64,000 bases of DNA from Bradyrhizobium sp. CSA207 (GTDB lineage Bacteria; Pseudomonadota; Alphaproteobacteria; Rhizobiales; Xanthobacteraceae): the NCBI RefSeq assembly GCF_029051685.1, contig NZ_JAACFT010000037.1, positions 1-64,000 on the forward strand, given 5' to 3'. The position numbers were made by a program, and so were the translations under genes. The notes beneath the pieces were generated by a model that did no database searches, was not told the DNA's origin, and worked only from the letters and a program-made list of their open reading frames with translations. Positions 42,471-51,176 of this stretch are shown piece after piece. Numbering within the stretch: the stretch's first letter is position 1; every line of letters begins with the position of its first letter.

Positions 42471-43556
42471 ATGGAACGTCGCTACGGAATTGCTGCGGCA
42501 GTCTTGGCTGCCCTGTTGCTTGTGGCAACAGCCACGAAAATGCATTTCGCGCCATGGACCGGTCCGGTTGCGCGAGCCGTTGAACAGCGTGGCCCGCTGT
42601 CTGAAGCCGAACGGGCGACGATCGACATCTTCGAACGCGTATCTCCGTCAGTCGTCCAGGTTGCGGCGAAATCAGCAGCCAATCCCCTCATGGGAGAGGA
42701 AGGGCAGGGCGCCGCCTCCGGCACCGGATTCGTCTGGGACCGCGACAGTCACCTCGTCACCAACAATCATGTGGTGGCAAGTGGCGGCGAAATCGCGGTG
42801 CGCTTCGCGTCAGGCGAGGTGGCACAAGTCGATCTTATCGGTACGGCTCCGAACTACGACCTTGCGGTCCTGCGGATCAGGAGCGTGCGCGAGCTTCCTC
42901 CGCCCGTGCCGCTTGGCAGTTCGAGCGATTTGAAAGTTGGGCAATCGGCGTTTGCAATTGGCAATCCCTTCGGATTGGACCAATCGATGACGAGTGGCAT
43001 TATCAGCGCGCTCAAGCGCAGGCTGCCAACCCATGGAGGCCGGGAGATTGCCAACGTCATCCAGACCGACGCGGCCATCAATCCCGGCAATTCAGGCGGG
43101 CCGTTGCTGGACTCCGCCGGCCGGCTGATCGGCGTCACGACAGCGATCATATCGCCGTCCGGTTCGAATGCCGGGATCAGTTTCGCGATCCCCGCGGATA
43201 TAGTCAACCGCGTGGTCCCCGAGCTCATTCGAAACGGCCGGGTGCCCACGCCGGGAATCGGCATTGTCGCGGCCAGCGAGGACATTGCGACACGGCTCGG
43301 CGTCGAAGGAGTGATTGTGGTCCGGACGGCCGCCGGAAGTCCTGCCGAGCGGGCAGGGATTCGTGGTGTCAACATGTCGACGGGCGCGGTCGGAGACATC
43401 ATCACGGCGGTCGAAGGCAAGCCGGTGCGGCGCCTCTCTGATGTTACCGATGCGCTGGAGCAGGCCGGCGCCGGTCGTACCGTTCGGCTCACCGTCAAGC
43501 GGGGCACGGAGACCCGTGATGTAAAAGTAGACATCATCGACGTCGACAGGTCCTAG
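42471..43556 (+). CDS. HtrA/DegP-like serine protease with PDZ domain, membrane-anchored or periplasmic
   Basis: 361 residues from the ATG at 42471. An N-terminal hydrophobic segment (GIAAAVLAALLLVATATK) is a signal anchor. The catalytic triad is intact: His100 (LVTNNHVV), Asp130 (NYDLAVLRI) and Ser208 (NPGNSGGPLLD). One PDZ domain follows (GVIVVRTAAGSPAERAGIRG, GDIITAVEGKPVRRLSDV). Such proteases degrade or sense misfolded proteins outside the cytoplasm. It is a single-PDZ, DegS-like layout. A catalytically dead relative is encoded 2.3 kb upstream on the other strand; they need not interact. Confidence 0.9.
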   Translation: MERRYGIAAAVLAALLLVATATKMHFAPWTGPVARAVEQRGPLSEAERATIDIFERVSPSVVQVAAKSAANPLMGEEGQGAASGTGFVWDRDSHLVTNNHVVASGGEIAVRFASGEVAQVDLIGTAPNYDLAVLRIRSVRELPPPVPLGSSSDLKVGQSAFAIGNPFGLDQSMTSGIISALKRRLPTHGGREIANVIQTDAAINPGNSGGPLLDSAGRLIGVTTAIISPSGSNAGISFAIPADIVNRVVPELIRNGRVPTPGIGIVAASEDIATRLGVEGVIVVRTAAGSPAERAGIRGVNMSTGAVGDIITAVEGKPVRRLSDVTDALEQAGAGRTVRLTVKRGTETRDVKVDIIDVDRS

Positions 43557-43681
43557 CTGGCCGATCTGCGCCATCAAAGGGGCGTGGCACGCATTGCAGA
43601 TGTGTCGGGGCTCGGTTGTCTCGCCCGTAAAATCGGCTAAAACCGCCGCGATCGTTTTCCGGATTTCGAGGACCCAGCGGA

Positions 43682-46003
43682 ATGAACATTCTTCCCGGCA
43701 ATTTGCGTTTCGGAGCGGGGCAGCCCGTCAGGCGTTTGGAAGACCAGCGGCTGCTCACCGGGAAGGGCCAATTCATCGACGACAAGCCGGAGGACGGCGC
43801 GCTGTGGTTGCATGTGCTGCGCTCGCCGCATGCGCACGCGAAGATCGTCTCGATCGACACCAGCGCGGCGGCCGCGATGCCCGGCGTGACCGCGATCTAC
43901 ACCGGTGCCGATCTGATCAGGGACGACGTTGGCACCATCCCTACGCTGAGCATCTTCAAGCGCCCCGACGGCAAGCCGATGACGGTACCGCCGCGGCGGC
44001 TGCTCGCCCACGAGGTGGTGCGTTACGGCGGCGAGGCGGTAGCGGCGGTGGTGGCCGCCTCGCGTGCCGACGCGCAGAGCGCCGCCGAAGCGATCGTGAT
44101 CGAATATGACGTGCAGCCTCCTGTGGTCGATCCGGTTGAGGCCGTGAAGCCCGGCGCGCCCGTGGTGTGGCCCGAGGCGCCCGACAACATCGTCGGCGCG
44201 ATGAGCTATGGCGACGCCGCCAAGGTGGACGAGGCCTTCGCCAACGCCGCGCACACGGTCGAGCTTGATCTCGTCAGCCAGCGCCTGGTGCCCTCCGCGA
44301 TGGAGCCGCGCTCGACCATTGCCGAGATCGACAAGAAGTCGGGCAGGCTCCTGCTGCATGTGCAATCGCAGACCCCGGCCTCGACCCGCGACGTGCTGGC
44401 GGAGGCCGTGCTGAAGCGTCCAAAAGACAGCGTGCGCGTGCTGGTCGGCGATATCGGCGGCGGATTCGGCCAGAAGACCAACCTCTATCCCGAAGACGGC
44501 ATTGTCGCCTATGCCGCGACCAAGCTGAACAGGAAGATCCGCTGGCGTGGCGACCGCACCGACGAGTTCATCGGCGGCACGCACGGCCGCGATCTCACCT
44601 CGACGGCGTCCTTCGCGCTCGACCAAAAGGGCAAGGTGCTCGCCTATCGCGTCAAGTCGATCGGCTGCACGGGCGCGTATTCCTCGGGTGCGGCCAACAT
44701 CATTCCGCTGGTGCTCGGGCCGTTCGTGCAGACCGGCGTCTATGACCTGCCGCTGGTGCATTTCGAGGTGAAGTCGGTGATGACGCACACCGCGCCGGTC
44801 GGCGCCTATCGCGGCGCAGGCCGTCCAGAGGCGGTGTTCATCGTCGAGCGTCTGTTCGACGCCGCCGCGCGAAAAATCGGCATGGATCCGCGCGCGATCC
44901 GCAAAGTAAACTACATCAAGCCGGCGCAGCTGCCCTACACCAACGCTGCGGGGCAGGTCTACGATTCCGGCGCCTTCGCACACATGCTCGATCGCGCCGT
45001 GAAGCTCGCCGACTGGGACGGCTTTGTCGCGCGCAAGAAAGCCGCGAAGAAGAAGGGCCTGCTCTACGGCCGCGGGCTCACCTCCTATATCGAATGGACC
45101 GGCGGCCGCGCCCATACCGAAAAGGTCAGTCTGCATGCGACCTCGCAGGGCCGTGTCATCCTGCATTCCGGCACGATGGCGATGGGGCAGGGCTTGCAGA
45201 CCACCTACACCCAGATGATCTCCGACACGCTCGGCATTGCCATGGACAAGATCGACGTCGTGCAGGGCGACACCGATCTGGCGATGGGCTTTGGCAGCGT
45301 CGGTTCGCGCTCGCTGTTCGTCGGCGGCACTGCGGTGGCGGTCTCCTCCAACGATTTGATCCAGAAGGCGCGCGAAAAGGCCGCGAACGTGCTCGAGACG
45401 TCGGTCGAGGACATCGAGTACCAGAGCGGCATGCTCACCGTGGTCGGTACCGACCGCAGCATCAGCCTGTTCGAGCTCGCCGAGAAGGAAGGCGGCGCTA
45501 AGCTCAGCGTCGATTCCGAAGGCGAGGTCGATGGTCCGAGCTGGCCGAACGGCACCCATATCTGCGAGGTGGAGATCGATCCTGAGACCGGCGTGTCCAA
45601 GGTCGTGCGTTACACCACGGTCGACGATGTCGGCGTGGCCGTGAACCCGATGCTGGTCACCGGCCAGATCCATGGCGGCGTCGCGCAGGGCATTGGGCAA
45701 GCGCTGTATGAAGGCGTGTCCTATGATGCCGAAGGCCAGCTGCTGACCGCGAGCTACCAGGACTATTGCATCCCGCGTGCCGATGACGTTCCGCCGATCG
45801 TGGTGGCGCTCGATGATTCCGCGCCCTGCCGCACCAATCCGCTCGGCGCCAAGGGCTGCGGCGAATCCGGCGCCATCGGCGGCCCGCCTTGCGTCACTAA
45901 CGGCGTGATGGACGCGCTCGCCGAGCTCGGCATCACCCAGCTCAACACGCCGCTGACGCCGCAGAAGATCTGGAAGGCGATCAGGGACGCGAAGGCGGGC
46001 TAA
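43682..46003 (+). CDS. Xanthine dehydrogenase-family molybdopterin-binding (large) subunit, orphan
   Basis: 773 residues. The N-terminal aldehyde oxidase/xanthine dehydrogenase a/b hammerhead (RRLEDQRLLTGKGQFIDDKP) is followed by the Mo-pterin domain: GDIGGGFGQKTNLYPED, the active-site loop GAYRGAGRPEAV, MGQGLQTTYTQMISDTLG, and the catalytic Glu in GAKGCGESGAIGGP. True form I CO dehydrogenase has AYRCSFR at the loop, so this is a form II-type or aldehyde/aromatic hydroxylase. The partner FAD and 2Fe-2S subunits, normally adjacent, are not present here; they must be elsewhere, or it uses a shared set. Substrate unknown. Confidence 0.92.
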   Translation: MNILPGNLRFGAGQPVRRLEDQRLLTGKGQFIDDKPEDGALWLHVLRSPHAHAKIVSIDTSAAAAMPGVTAIYTGADLIRDDVGTIPTLSIFKRPDGKPMTVPPRRLLAHEVVRYGGEAVAAVVAASRADAQSAAEAIVIEYDVQPPVVDPVEAVKPGAPVVWPEAPDNIVGAMSYGDAAKVDEAFANAAHTVELDLVSQRLVPSAMEPRSTIAEIDKKSGRLLLHVQSQTPASTRDVLAEAVLKRPKDSVRVLVGDIGGGFGQKTNLYPEDGIVAYAATKLNRKIRWRGDRTDEFIGGTHGRDLTSTASFALDQKGKVLAYRVKSIGCTGAYSSGAANIIPLVLGPFVQTGVYDLPLVHFEVKSVMTHTAPVGAYRGAGRPEAVFIVERLFDAAARKIGMDPRAIRKVNYIKPAQLPYTNAAGQVYDSGAFAHMLDRAVKLADWDGFVARKKAAKKKGLLYGRGLTSYIEWTGGRAHTEKVSLHATSQGRVILHSGTMAMGQGLQTTYTQMISDTLGIAMDKIDVVQGDTDLAMGFGSVGSRSLFVGGTAVAVSSNDLIQKAREKAANVLETSVEDIEYQSGMLTVVGTDRSISLFELAEKEGGAKLSVDSEGEVDGPSWPNGTHICEVEIDPETGVSKVVRYTTVDDVGVAVNPMLVTGQIHGGVAQGIGQALYEGVSYDAEGQLLTASYQDYCIPRADDVPPIVVALDDSAPCRTNPLGAKGCGESGAIGGPPCVTNGVMDALAELGITQLNTPLTPQKIWKAIRDAKAG

Positions 46004-46017
46004 CGCTTTCAGTCGCC

Positions 46018-46102
46018 GTCATTGCGAGCACAGCGAAGCAATCCAGAGTCCCTCCGCGGAAACGGTCTGGATTGCTTCGTCGCAAGGGCTCCTCGCAATG
46101 AC
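46018..46102. repeat. Family B intergenic inverted repeat
   Basis: GTCATTGCGAGCACAGCGAA opens the element and CTCGCAATGAC closes it. The inner arms are GAAGCAATCCAGAGTC and GGTCTGGATTGCTTCG. It lies between two convergent genes and could terminate both. It closely resembles the copy at 36393-36478. Confidence 0.8.
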
Positions 46103-46113
46103 GGATGAGAGAG

Positions 46114-47310
46114 TCAAATCCCCAGCATCATCTTCGCGATGATGTCGCGCTGGATCTCGGATGTGCCGCCGAAGATCGTATAGGCCCGGCCGTTGAGATA
46201 TTCCGGCACCACCGTCAGCATCTCCTCCGGCATCGCCGGCTCGTGATTGAGCTTGTAGAGCGGACGCATCGGCTCGACCGCAAGGGCGTCGTGGCCGATC
46301 ACGTCGGCTCCGAGCCGCGTTACCGCTTGGCGGATTTCACTGTTGCGCAGCTTGAGGATCGACGACACCGCGCCGGGATTCTGCCCGGTCTGGAGCGCCG
46401 ACAGCACGCGCAGCTCCGTCATTTCAAGTGCGTCGATGTCGACCTCGACCTCGGAGATGCGAGTGGCGATGTCGGGGCTGTCGATCGCGCGTCCGGTGAG
46501 ATCGGACAGCGCCAGCTCCGAGATCGCCTTCAACCCCTCACGAAGTTTCGCCGACGCGATGCCGGAGCCGCGCTCGAACTCGAGCAAATATTTGCCGTAG
46601 GTCCAGCCCTTGCCCTCATCGCCGACGCGGTTCGCCACCGGCACCCGCACGTCATCGAAGAACACCTGGTTGACTTCGTGGTCGCCGCCGATAGTGAGAA
46701 TGGGGCGCGTCGTGATGCCCGACGTCTTCATGTCGATCAGGACGAAGCTGATGCCGTCCTGCTGCCGCGGCCCGTCGCTGGTGCGCACCAGCGCGAACAT
46801 GCGGTTGGCATGATGCGCATGCGTGGTCCAGATCTTGGTGCCGTTGATGATGTAATCGTCGCCGTCGCGCACCGCGCGCGTCTTCAACGAAGCGAGGTCG
46901 GAGCCGGAGCCCGGCTCGGAATAGCCCTGGCACCAATAGTCCTCGCCGGAGAGAATGCGCGGCAGATAGAAGTTCTTCTGCTCAGGGCTGCCGAAGCCGA
47001 TGATGACGGGGCCGACCATCTTCACGCCCATCACGTTGACGTTCGGCACGCCGGCACGTGCGCTTTCGGTCTCGAAGATCCAGCGCTGCGCCGGCGTCCA
47101 GTCGGGCCCACCATGCTCCACCGGCCAGCCCGGTGCGCCCCAGCCTCGGGCGTTCAACGCGCGCTGCCAGGCCATGCCGATGTCGGGGTCGGAGAACACC
47201 GAGGGCGTCAACGCGGTGGCGCGCTTCATCTCGTCGGTGAGGTTTTTGGCGATGAAATCGCGCACCTCGTCCTGGAAGGCGCGCTCCTTGGCGTTGAACG
47301 ACAGATCCAT
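46114..47310 (-). CDS. Acyl-CoA dehydrogenase, larger partner of a pair
   Basis: 398 residues from the ATG at 47310. It shows the acyl-CoA dehydrogenase fold: N-terminal helices (DLSFNAKERAFQDEVRDFIA), the FAD-contacting YWCQGYSEPGSGSDLASLKT strand region, INGTKIWTTHAHHANRMFAL, and the C-terminal AYTIFGGTSEIQRDIIAKMM. It oxidises an acyl-CoA to the 2-enoyl-CoA, passing electrons to ETF. It is the last gene of an operon with a second, divergent acyl-CoA dehydrogenase 11 bases upstream and a crotonase. Such neighbouring pairs often form heterotetramers used on bulky or side-chain substrates. Confidence 0.93.
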   Translation of the reverse strand: MDLSFNAKERAFQDEVRDFIAKNLTDEMKRATALTPSVFSDPDIGMAWQRALNARGWGAPGWPVEHGGPDWTPAQRWIFETESARAGVPNVNVMGVKMVGPVIIGFGSPEQKNFYLPRILSGEDYWCQGYSEPGSGSDLASLKTRAVRDGDDYIINGTKIWTTHAHHANRMFALVRTSDGPRQQDGISFVLIDMKTSGITTRPILTIGGDHEVNQVFFDDVRVPVANRVGDEGKGWTYGKYLLEFERGSGIASAKLREGLKAISELALSDLTGRAIDSPDIATRISEVEVDIDALEMTELRVLSALQTGQNPGAVSSILKLRNSEIRQAVTRLGADVIGHDALAVEPMRPLYKLNHEPAMPEEMLTVVPEYLNGRAYTIFGGTSEIQRDIIAKMMLGI

Positions 47311-47321
47311 GATCCGCTCCC

Positions 47322-48470
47322 TCAGGCTGAAATGGCGGTGCGGCCAAGCTCGGCATGGCGGCGATAGTGATGCGCGCTGCCGCCGAACAGCGTGTCGAAG
47401 GCGACGAGGCGCTTGAAATAGGCGCCGACCTCGAGCTCTTCGGTGACGCCCATGCCGCCGTGAAGCTGGATTGCCTGCTCGCCGATGAAGCGCGCGCACC
47501 TGCCGATCTTCGCCTTCGCGCCCGACGCGGCCCGCGCGCGTTCGACCGGCTCGGCGTCGATCTTCAGCGCGGCGCGCAGCGCTATTGAGCGCGCCTCGTC
47601 GACCTGCATCGCCATGTCGGCGAGGCGATGACGGATCACCTGATTGGCGGACAGCGGCCGGCCGAACTGTTTCCGGATCTTGGTGTACTCCAGCGTCGTA
47701 TCGAGCAACGTCTGCATGATGCCGACGGCTTCCGCGCCGAGCGCCGCCATCGCACGGTCGATCGCCGCTTCGATCGCGGGCAGCGCGTCATGACCGTCGC
47801 CGAGCAAAGCGTCTTCCGGCAAATGCACCTCAGACAACTCGATATTGCAGGCCCGTCCGCCGCCGAGGCGCGGATAGTCGGAGATTGTCAGGCTCGGCGT
47901 CCGCGCCGGCACCAGGAACAGGCCAATCCGCCCCGATGGCCCCTGAGGGTCGTGGATATTCGCGGAGACGATGATCTCGTCGGCGGCATGGCCGTCGAGC
48001 ACCGCGATCTTGTGGCCCGCAAGGCGCCAGCCCTGCGCGGTCTTGTGCGCGGCAGTCGCGACCTTGGACAGATCGAACCGTGCTGCGCGCTCCGAGTGGG
48101 CAAAGGCGAGCTTCAACGATCCGTCTGCGATCCTGGGCAACCGCGCCTGCTTCTGCGCGGTGCTGCCGCACATGTCGACCAGAGCCGCGCCGAGCACGAC
48201 GGTTGCGACATAGGGCTCCGACACAAGGCCGCGGCCGAACGCTTCCATCAAAATGCCGGTCTCGACGGCGCCGCCGCCGAGCCCGCCGAATTCCTCCGCG
48301 ATCGGCAGCGCGAGCCAGCCGAGCTCGGCGAACTGCTTCCAGACCGCCGGACTGTAGCCGAGCGGATCGTTCGCCATCTTGCGGCGATGATTGGCATCGT
48401 AGCTCTCGGCCACGAAGCGTTCCGCGCTCTCGCGCAGCAGCCGTTGCTCGTCACTGAGATTGAGATCCAT
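47322..48470 (-). CDS. Acyl-CoA dehydrogenase, smaller partner of a pair
   Basis: 382 residues. N-terminal DLNLSDEQRLLRESAERFVA, ELGWLALPIAEEFGGLGGGA and the C-terminal helical domain (GEQAIQLHGGMGVTEELEVG, YFKRLVAFDTLFG) mark the family. The central FAD-contact strand is weakly conserved: the family's typical T-E-P-x-A-G-S-D-like sequence is replaced by AFAHSERAARFDLSKVATAA. That is the usual sign of the partner subunit with reduced FAD contacts in heteromeric acyl-CoA dehydrogenases. It lies five bases after the crotonase gene and 11 before the larger dehydrogenase. Confidence 0.9.
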   Translation of the reverse strand: MDLNLSDEQRLLRESAERFVAESYDANHRRKMANDPLGYSPAVWKQFAELGWLALPIAEEFGGLGGGAVETGILMEAFGRGLVSEPYVATVVLGAALVDMCGSTAQKQARLPRIADGSLKLAFAHSERAARFDLSKVATAAHKTAQGWRLAGHKIAVLDGHAADEIIVSANIHDPQGPSGRIGLFLVPARTPSLTISDYPRLGGGRACNIELSEVHLPEDALLGDGHDALPAIEAAIDRAMAALGAEAVGIMQTLLDTTLEYTKIRKQFGRPLSANQVIRHRLADMAMQVDEARSIALRAALKIDAEPVERARAASGAKAKIGRCARFIGEQAIQLHGGMGVTEELEVGAYFKRLVAFDTLFGGSAHHYRRHAELGRTAISA

Positions 48471-48475
48471 TGCCT

Positions 48476-49330
48476 CTACTCCGCAGCTGCCGGCGGCTTG
48501 CGCACGGAGGGATGCAGGCCGGATGGATCGACGATCATGCCGAATTCCTGCAGATTGTGGGCGTGGCAGAGCTGATGCAGCGCAAATGCCTGGTCGATCG
48601 CGGCCGGCTGGCCCATCACGTCGACCGAGCGGTTGACTGCCTCCTTGGTCAGCTTCAGTGCAAACGACGGCTTTGCCGCAATCCGGCGCGCCAATGTCAG
48701 CACGCTCTCCGACAGCTCTGCGCGCGGCACGACCTGGTTGACCATGCCGAGCTGGTGAGCTTCCTGCGCGCTCCAGCTATCAGCTGTGAACAGGAATTCC
48801 TTGGCCTTGCGCGGGCCGAGTTCCCAGGGATGTACGAACCATTCGACGCCGCACACGCCCATGGTGACGACGGGATCGCAGAACTGCGCATCGTCACTGG
48901 CGACGATGAGGTCGCAGGCCCAGGCCAGCATCAAGCCGCCGGCGATGCATTTGCCGTGCACTTCCGCGATCGTCGGCTTGGCGAGGTTGCGCCAGCGCCG
49001 CGTAATCTGGAGATAGATTTCCTGCTCGCGCGCGAAGCGCCCATGGGTGTTCGCTTCCGCGAAGCCGCCCCAATTTCCGATCGGCGGAAAATCGACGCCC
49101 GCAGCATTCTTGTCGCCCGGCCGCAGGTCGTGGCCGGATGAGAAATGCGGACCGTTGCCGGCGAGGATGATCACCTTGATCGTATCGTCCTGCACCGCCG
49201 CATCGAACGCGGCATTGAGATCGTAGGTCATTTGCAGGTTCTGCGCATTGCGCGCATCGGGCCGATTCATCACGATCCGGGTGATCGCCGGCTCCGGCCT
49301 CTCCACGAGGATGGTCTCGAACGAGGTCAT
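48476..49330 (-). CDS. Enoyl-CoA hydratase/isomerase (crotonase) family protein
   Basis: 284 residues from the ATG at 49330. Crotonase features are RIVMNRPDARNAQNLQMTYD, the oxyanion-hole segment FSSGHDLRPGDK, and GKCIAGGLMLAWACDLIVAS with DDAQFCDPVVTMGVCGVEWF following. The second catalytic glutamate found in true hydratases is not obvious at DPVVTMGV, so it may be an isomerase or a specialised hydratase. It is the first gene of a three-gene operon with two acyl-CoA dehydrogenases, for catabolism of an acyl-CoA that cannot be named. Confidence 0.92.
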   Translation of the reverse strand: MTSFETILVERPEPAITRIVMNRPDARNAQNLQMTYDLNAAFDAAVQDDTIKVIILAGNGPHFSSGHDLRPGDKNAAGVDFPPIGNWGGFAEANTHGRFAREQEIYLQITRRWRNLAKPTIAEVHGKCIAGGLMLAWACDLIVASDDAQFCDPVVTMGVCGVEWFVHPWELGPRKAKEFLFTADSWSAQEAHQLGMVNQVVPRAELSESVLTLARRIAAKPSFALKLTKEAVNRSVDVMGQPAAIDQAFALHQLCHAHNLQEFGMIVDPSGLHPSVRKPPAAAE

Positions 49331-49467
49331 GGCGTTCCCCTGGCGTTTCCATCTCGGTATTATTGTTTCCTTGAGTTGACTATGTCGGCCAGGGATAGGC
49401 AAGGGGCTTGCGTCAATCGGCTGCTTTTCGCGGCTCCGGCACAAGATGTCTGGCACGGCGCGCGCTC

Positions 49468-49490
49468 AATCTGGTAGTTTGCGCCAGATT
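49468..49490 (+). promoter_or_regulatory. Inverted repeat just upstream of lemA
   Basis: AATCTGG (49468-49474) and CCAGATT (49484-49490) form a perfect inverted repeat with a nine-base spacer, ending 17 bases before the lemA start codon. It could be an operator or a hairpin in the 5' untranslated region close to the ribosome site (GGGAG at 49496-49500). Confidence 0.4.
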
Positions 49491-49507
49491 CCACCGGGAG
49501 AAATTTA

Positions 49508-50116
49508 ATGCGCAAATTCCTGACTGTGCTGGCGGCACTCGCCTCGCTCAGCCTGACCAATTGCGGCTACAACGCGATCCAGACCGAGGACCAGCAGATC
49601 AAGGCCAATTGGTCGGAGGTGGTGAACCAGTATCAGCGCCGCGCCGATCTCGTGCCCAATCTCGTCAACTCGGTGAAGGGCTTTGCGCAGCAAGAGAAGG
49701 ACGTGCTGCTCGGCGTCACCAATGCGCGCGCCAAGGTCGGCAGCATCCAGGCGACGCCCGAGGTGCTGAACGACCCCGCCGCATTCCAGAAATTCCAGGC
49801 CGCGCAAGGAGAGCTCTCCAGCGCGCTGTCGCGGCTGCTCGTCGTCACTGAAAACTACCCGCAGCTCAAGTCGGACGCGTTGTTCAAGGACCTGATGTCT
49901 CAGCTCGAAGGCACCGAGAACCGGATCACGGTCGCGCGCAACCGCTACATCAAGGCGGTGCAGGACTATAATGTCACCGTCCGCTCGTTCCCGAGCAACC
50001 TCACCGCGATGATGTTCGGCTACAAGGAGAAGCCGAACTTCTCGGTCGACAACGAGAAGGCGATCTCGACCGCGCCGAAGGTCGACTTCAATCCTGCGCC
50101 TGCGCCGTCGAAGTAA
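49508..50116 (+). CDS. lemA: LemA family lipoprotein
   Basis: 202 residues. A lipobox (LSLTNCGYN, Cys19) follows a short signal peptide, so the protein is predicted to be lipid-anchored. The conserved LemA core is present: NWSEVVNQYQRRADLVPNLV, NSVKGFAQQEKDVLLGVTNA, TENYPQLKSDALFKDLMSQL, EGTENRITVARNRYIKAVQD. LemA folds as a helical hairpin bundle facing the periplasm. Its role is unsettled, but it is very often encoded with TPM-domain proteins, as here. GGGAG lies eight bases upstream of the start. Confidence 0.95.
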   Translation: MRKFLTVLAALASLSLTNCGYNAIQTEDQQIKANWSEVVNQYQRRADLVPNLVNSVKGFAQQEKDVLLGVTNARAKVGSIQATPEVLNDPAAFQKFQAAQGELSSALSRLLVVTENYPQLKSDALFKDLMSQLEGTENRITVARNRYIKAVQDYNVTVRSFPSNLTAMMFGYKEKPNFSVDNEKAISTAPKVDFNPAPAPSK

Positions 50117-50157
50117 ACGCGCACCGATTTGCGAATGCGCTTCGCCCCACCCACCAC

Positions 50158-50260
50158 TGTCATTCTTCGCGAAAGCGGGGAATCCAGTACGCCGCGGCTC
50201 CTCCGTATCCCGTTGGCGTCTCTGGAATACTGGATCGCCCGGTCAAGCCGGGCGATGACA
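50158..50260. repeat. Family C intergenic inverted repeat, overlapping the start of the next gene
   Basis: The element begins TGTCATTCTTCGCG and ends GGGCGATGACA, with inner arms GAATCCAGTACGCCG and GGAATACTGGATCG. It is a hairpin-type element distinct from families A and B. The final bases contain the ATG at 50255 that may start the following TPM gene. Confidence 0.65.
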
Positions 50261-51175
50261 GTGAGGTTGTGGCGGGCTTGTTCGCTCTTCTCCTCGCGTG
50301 TCGTCCTCATCCTTGCGCTCTTTCTCGCTCTTGCCTTCCCTGCCTTAGCCGACGTCGCAGTGCCGCAGCTCACCGGGCGCGTGGTCGACCAGACCGGCAC
50401 GCTGTCGAGCGGCGATATCGCAGCGCTGTCGCAAAAGCTGCGTGATTTCGAGACGCGGAAGGGCAGCCAGATCGCCGTTCTGATCATACCGACGACGCAG
50501 CCGGAGACGATCGAGCAATTCTCGATCCGCGTCGCCGAGGCCTGGAAGATCGGACGCAAGAAGGTCGACGACGGCGCGATCCTGGTGGTTGCCAAGAACG
50601 ATCGGCATCTGCGCATCGAAGTCGGCTACGGCCTCGAAGGCGCGCTGACCGACGTGACCTCGCGGCGGATCATCGACGAGGTCATCACGCCAAAGTTCAG
50701 AACGGGCGACTTCGCCGGCGGCATCGCCGATGGCGCCGATCGCATGATCCGCGTCATCAACGGTGAACCGTTGCCGGTTCCCTCGCCCAGCGTGAACTTC
50801 GGCAATCTGGACGACCTCGGGCCGCTCTTCATCGTAACGCTGTTCGCCTCGCTGGGGGTGGGCGGGTTCTTTCGCGCCGCACTGGGCCGGTTGCTCGGAT
50901 CATTGGTGACCGGAGGCATCATCGCAGCGCTGAGCTGGCTTATTCTCGGCTCTTTGGCACTCGCGCTCGCCCTCGGAGCTCTCGGCTTTGTCATCGGATT
51001 TATCGCCGATCTGTTTTCGGCGATGGCGCCAGGCACGACGTCGTCGCGCCGCGGCTCATGGTCGAGCGGCTCCTCGTCCGGTGGCTGGAGCAGCGGATCG
51101 TCGTCCAGCGACAGTGGCAGCTTCAGCGGTGGCGGTGGCAGCTTTGGCGGCGGCGGCGCCTCGGGGAGTTGGTAG
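50255..51175 (+). CDS. TPM-domain (YgcG-like) membrane protein with Ser/Gly-rich tail
   Basis: 306 residues from the ATG at 50255. A signal peptide (VVLILALFLALAFPALADVA) is followed by the TPM domain (~30-155: LTGRVVDQTGTLSSGDIAAL, KGSQIAVLIIPTTQPETIEQ, VDDGAILVVAKNDRHLRIEV). Hydrophobic segments then span about 190-270 (LFIVTLFASLGVGGFF, LALALALGALGFVIGFIADL). The C-terminus is a Ser/Gly tail ending GGGGASGSW. TPM proteins of this type sit in the membrane with LemA and are of uncertain role. The start is uncertain because the first codons lie in a repeat; GTG at 50261 is an alternative. Confidence 0.88.
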   Translation: MTVRLWRACSLFSSRVVLILALFLALAFPALADVAVPQLTGRVVDQTGTLSSGDIAALSQKLRDFETRKGSQIAVLIIPTTQPETIEQFSIRVAEAWKIGRKKVDDGAILVVAKNDRHLRIEVGYGLEGALTDVTSRRIIDEVITPKFRTGDFAGGIADGADRMIRVINGEPLPVPSPSVNFGNLDDLGPLFIVTLFASLGVGGFFRAALGRLLGSLVTGGIIAALSWLILGSLALALALGALGFVIGFIADLFSAMAPGTTSSRRGSWSSGSSSGGWSSGSSSSDSGSFSGGGGSFGGGGASGSW

Positions 51176-51176
51176 G

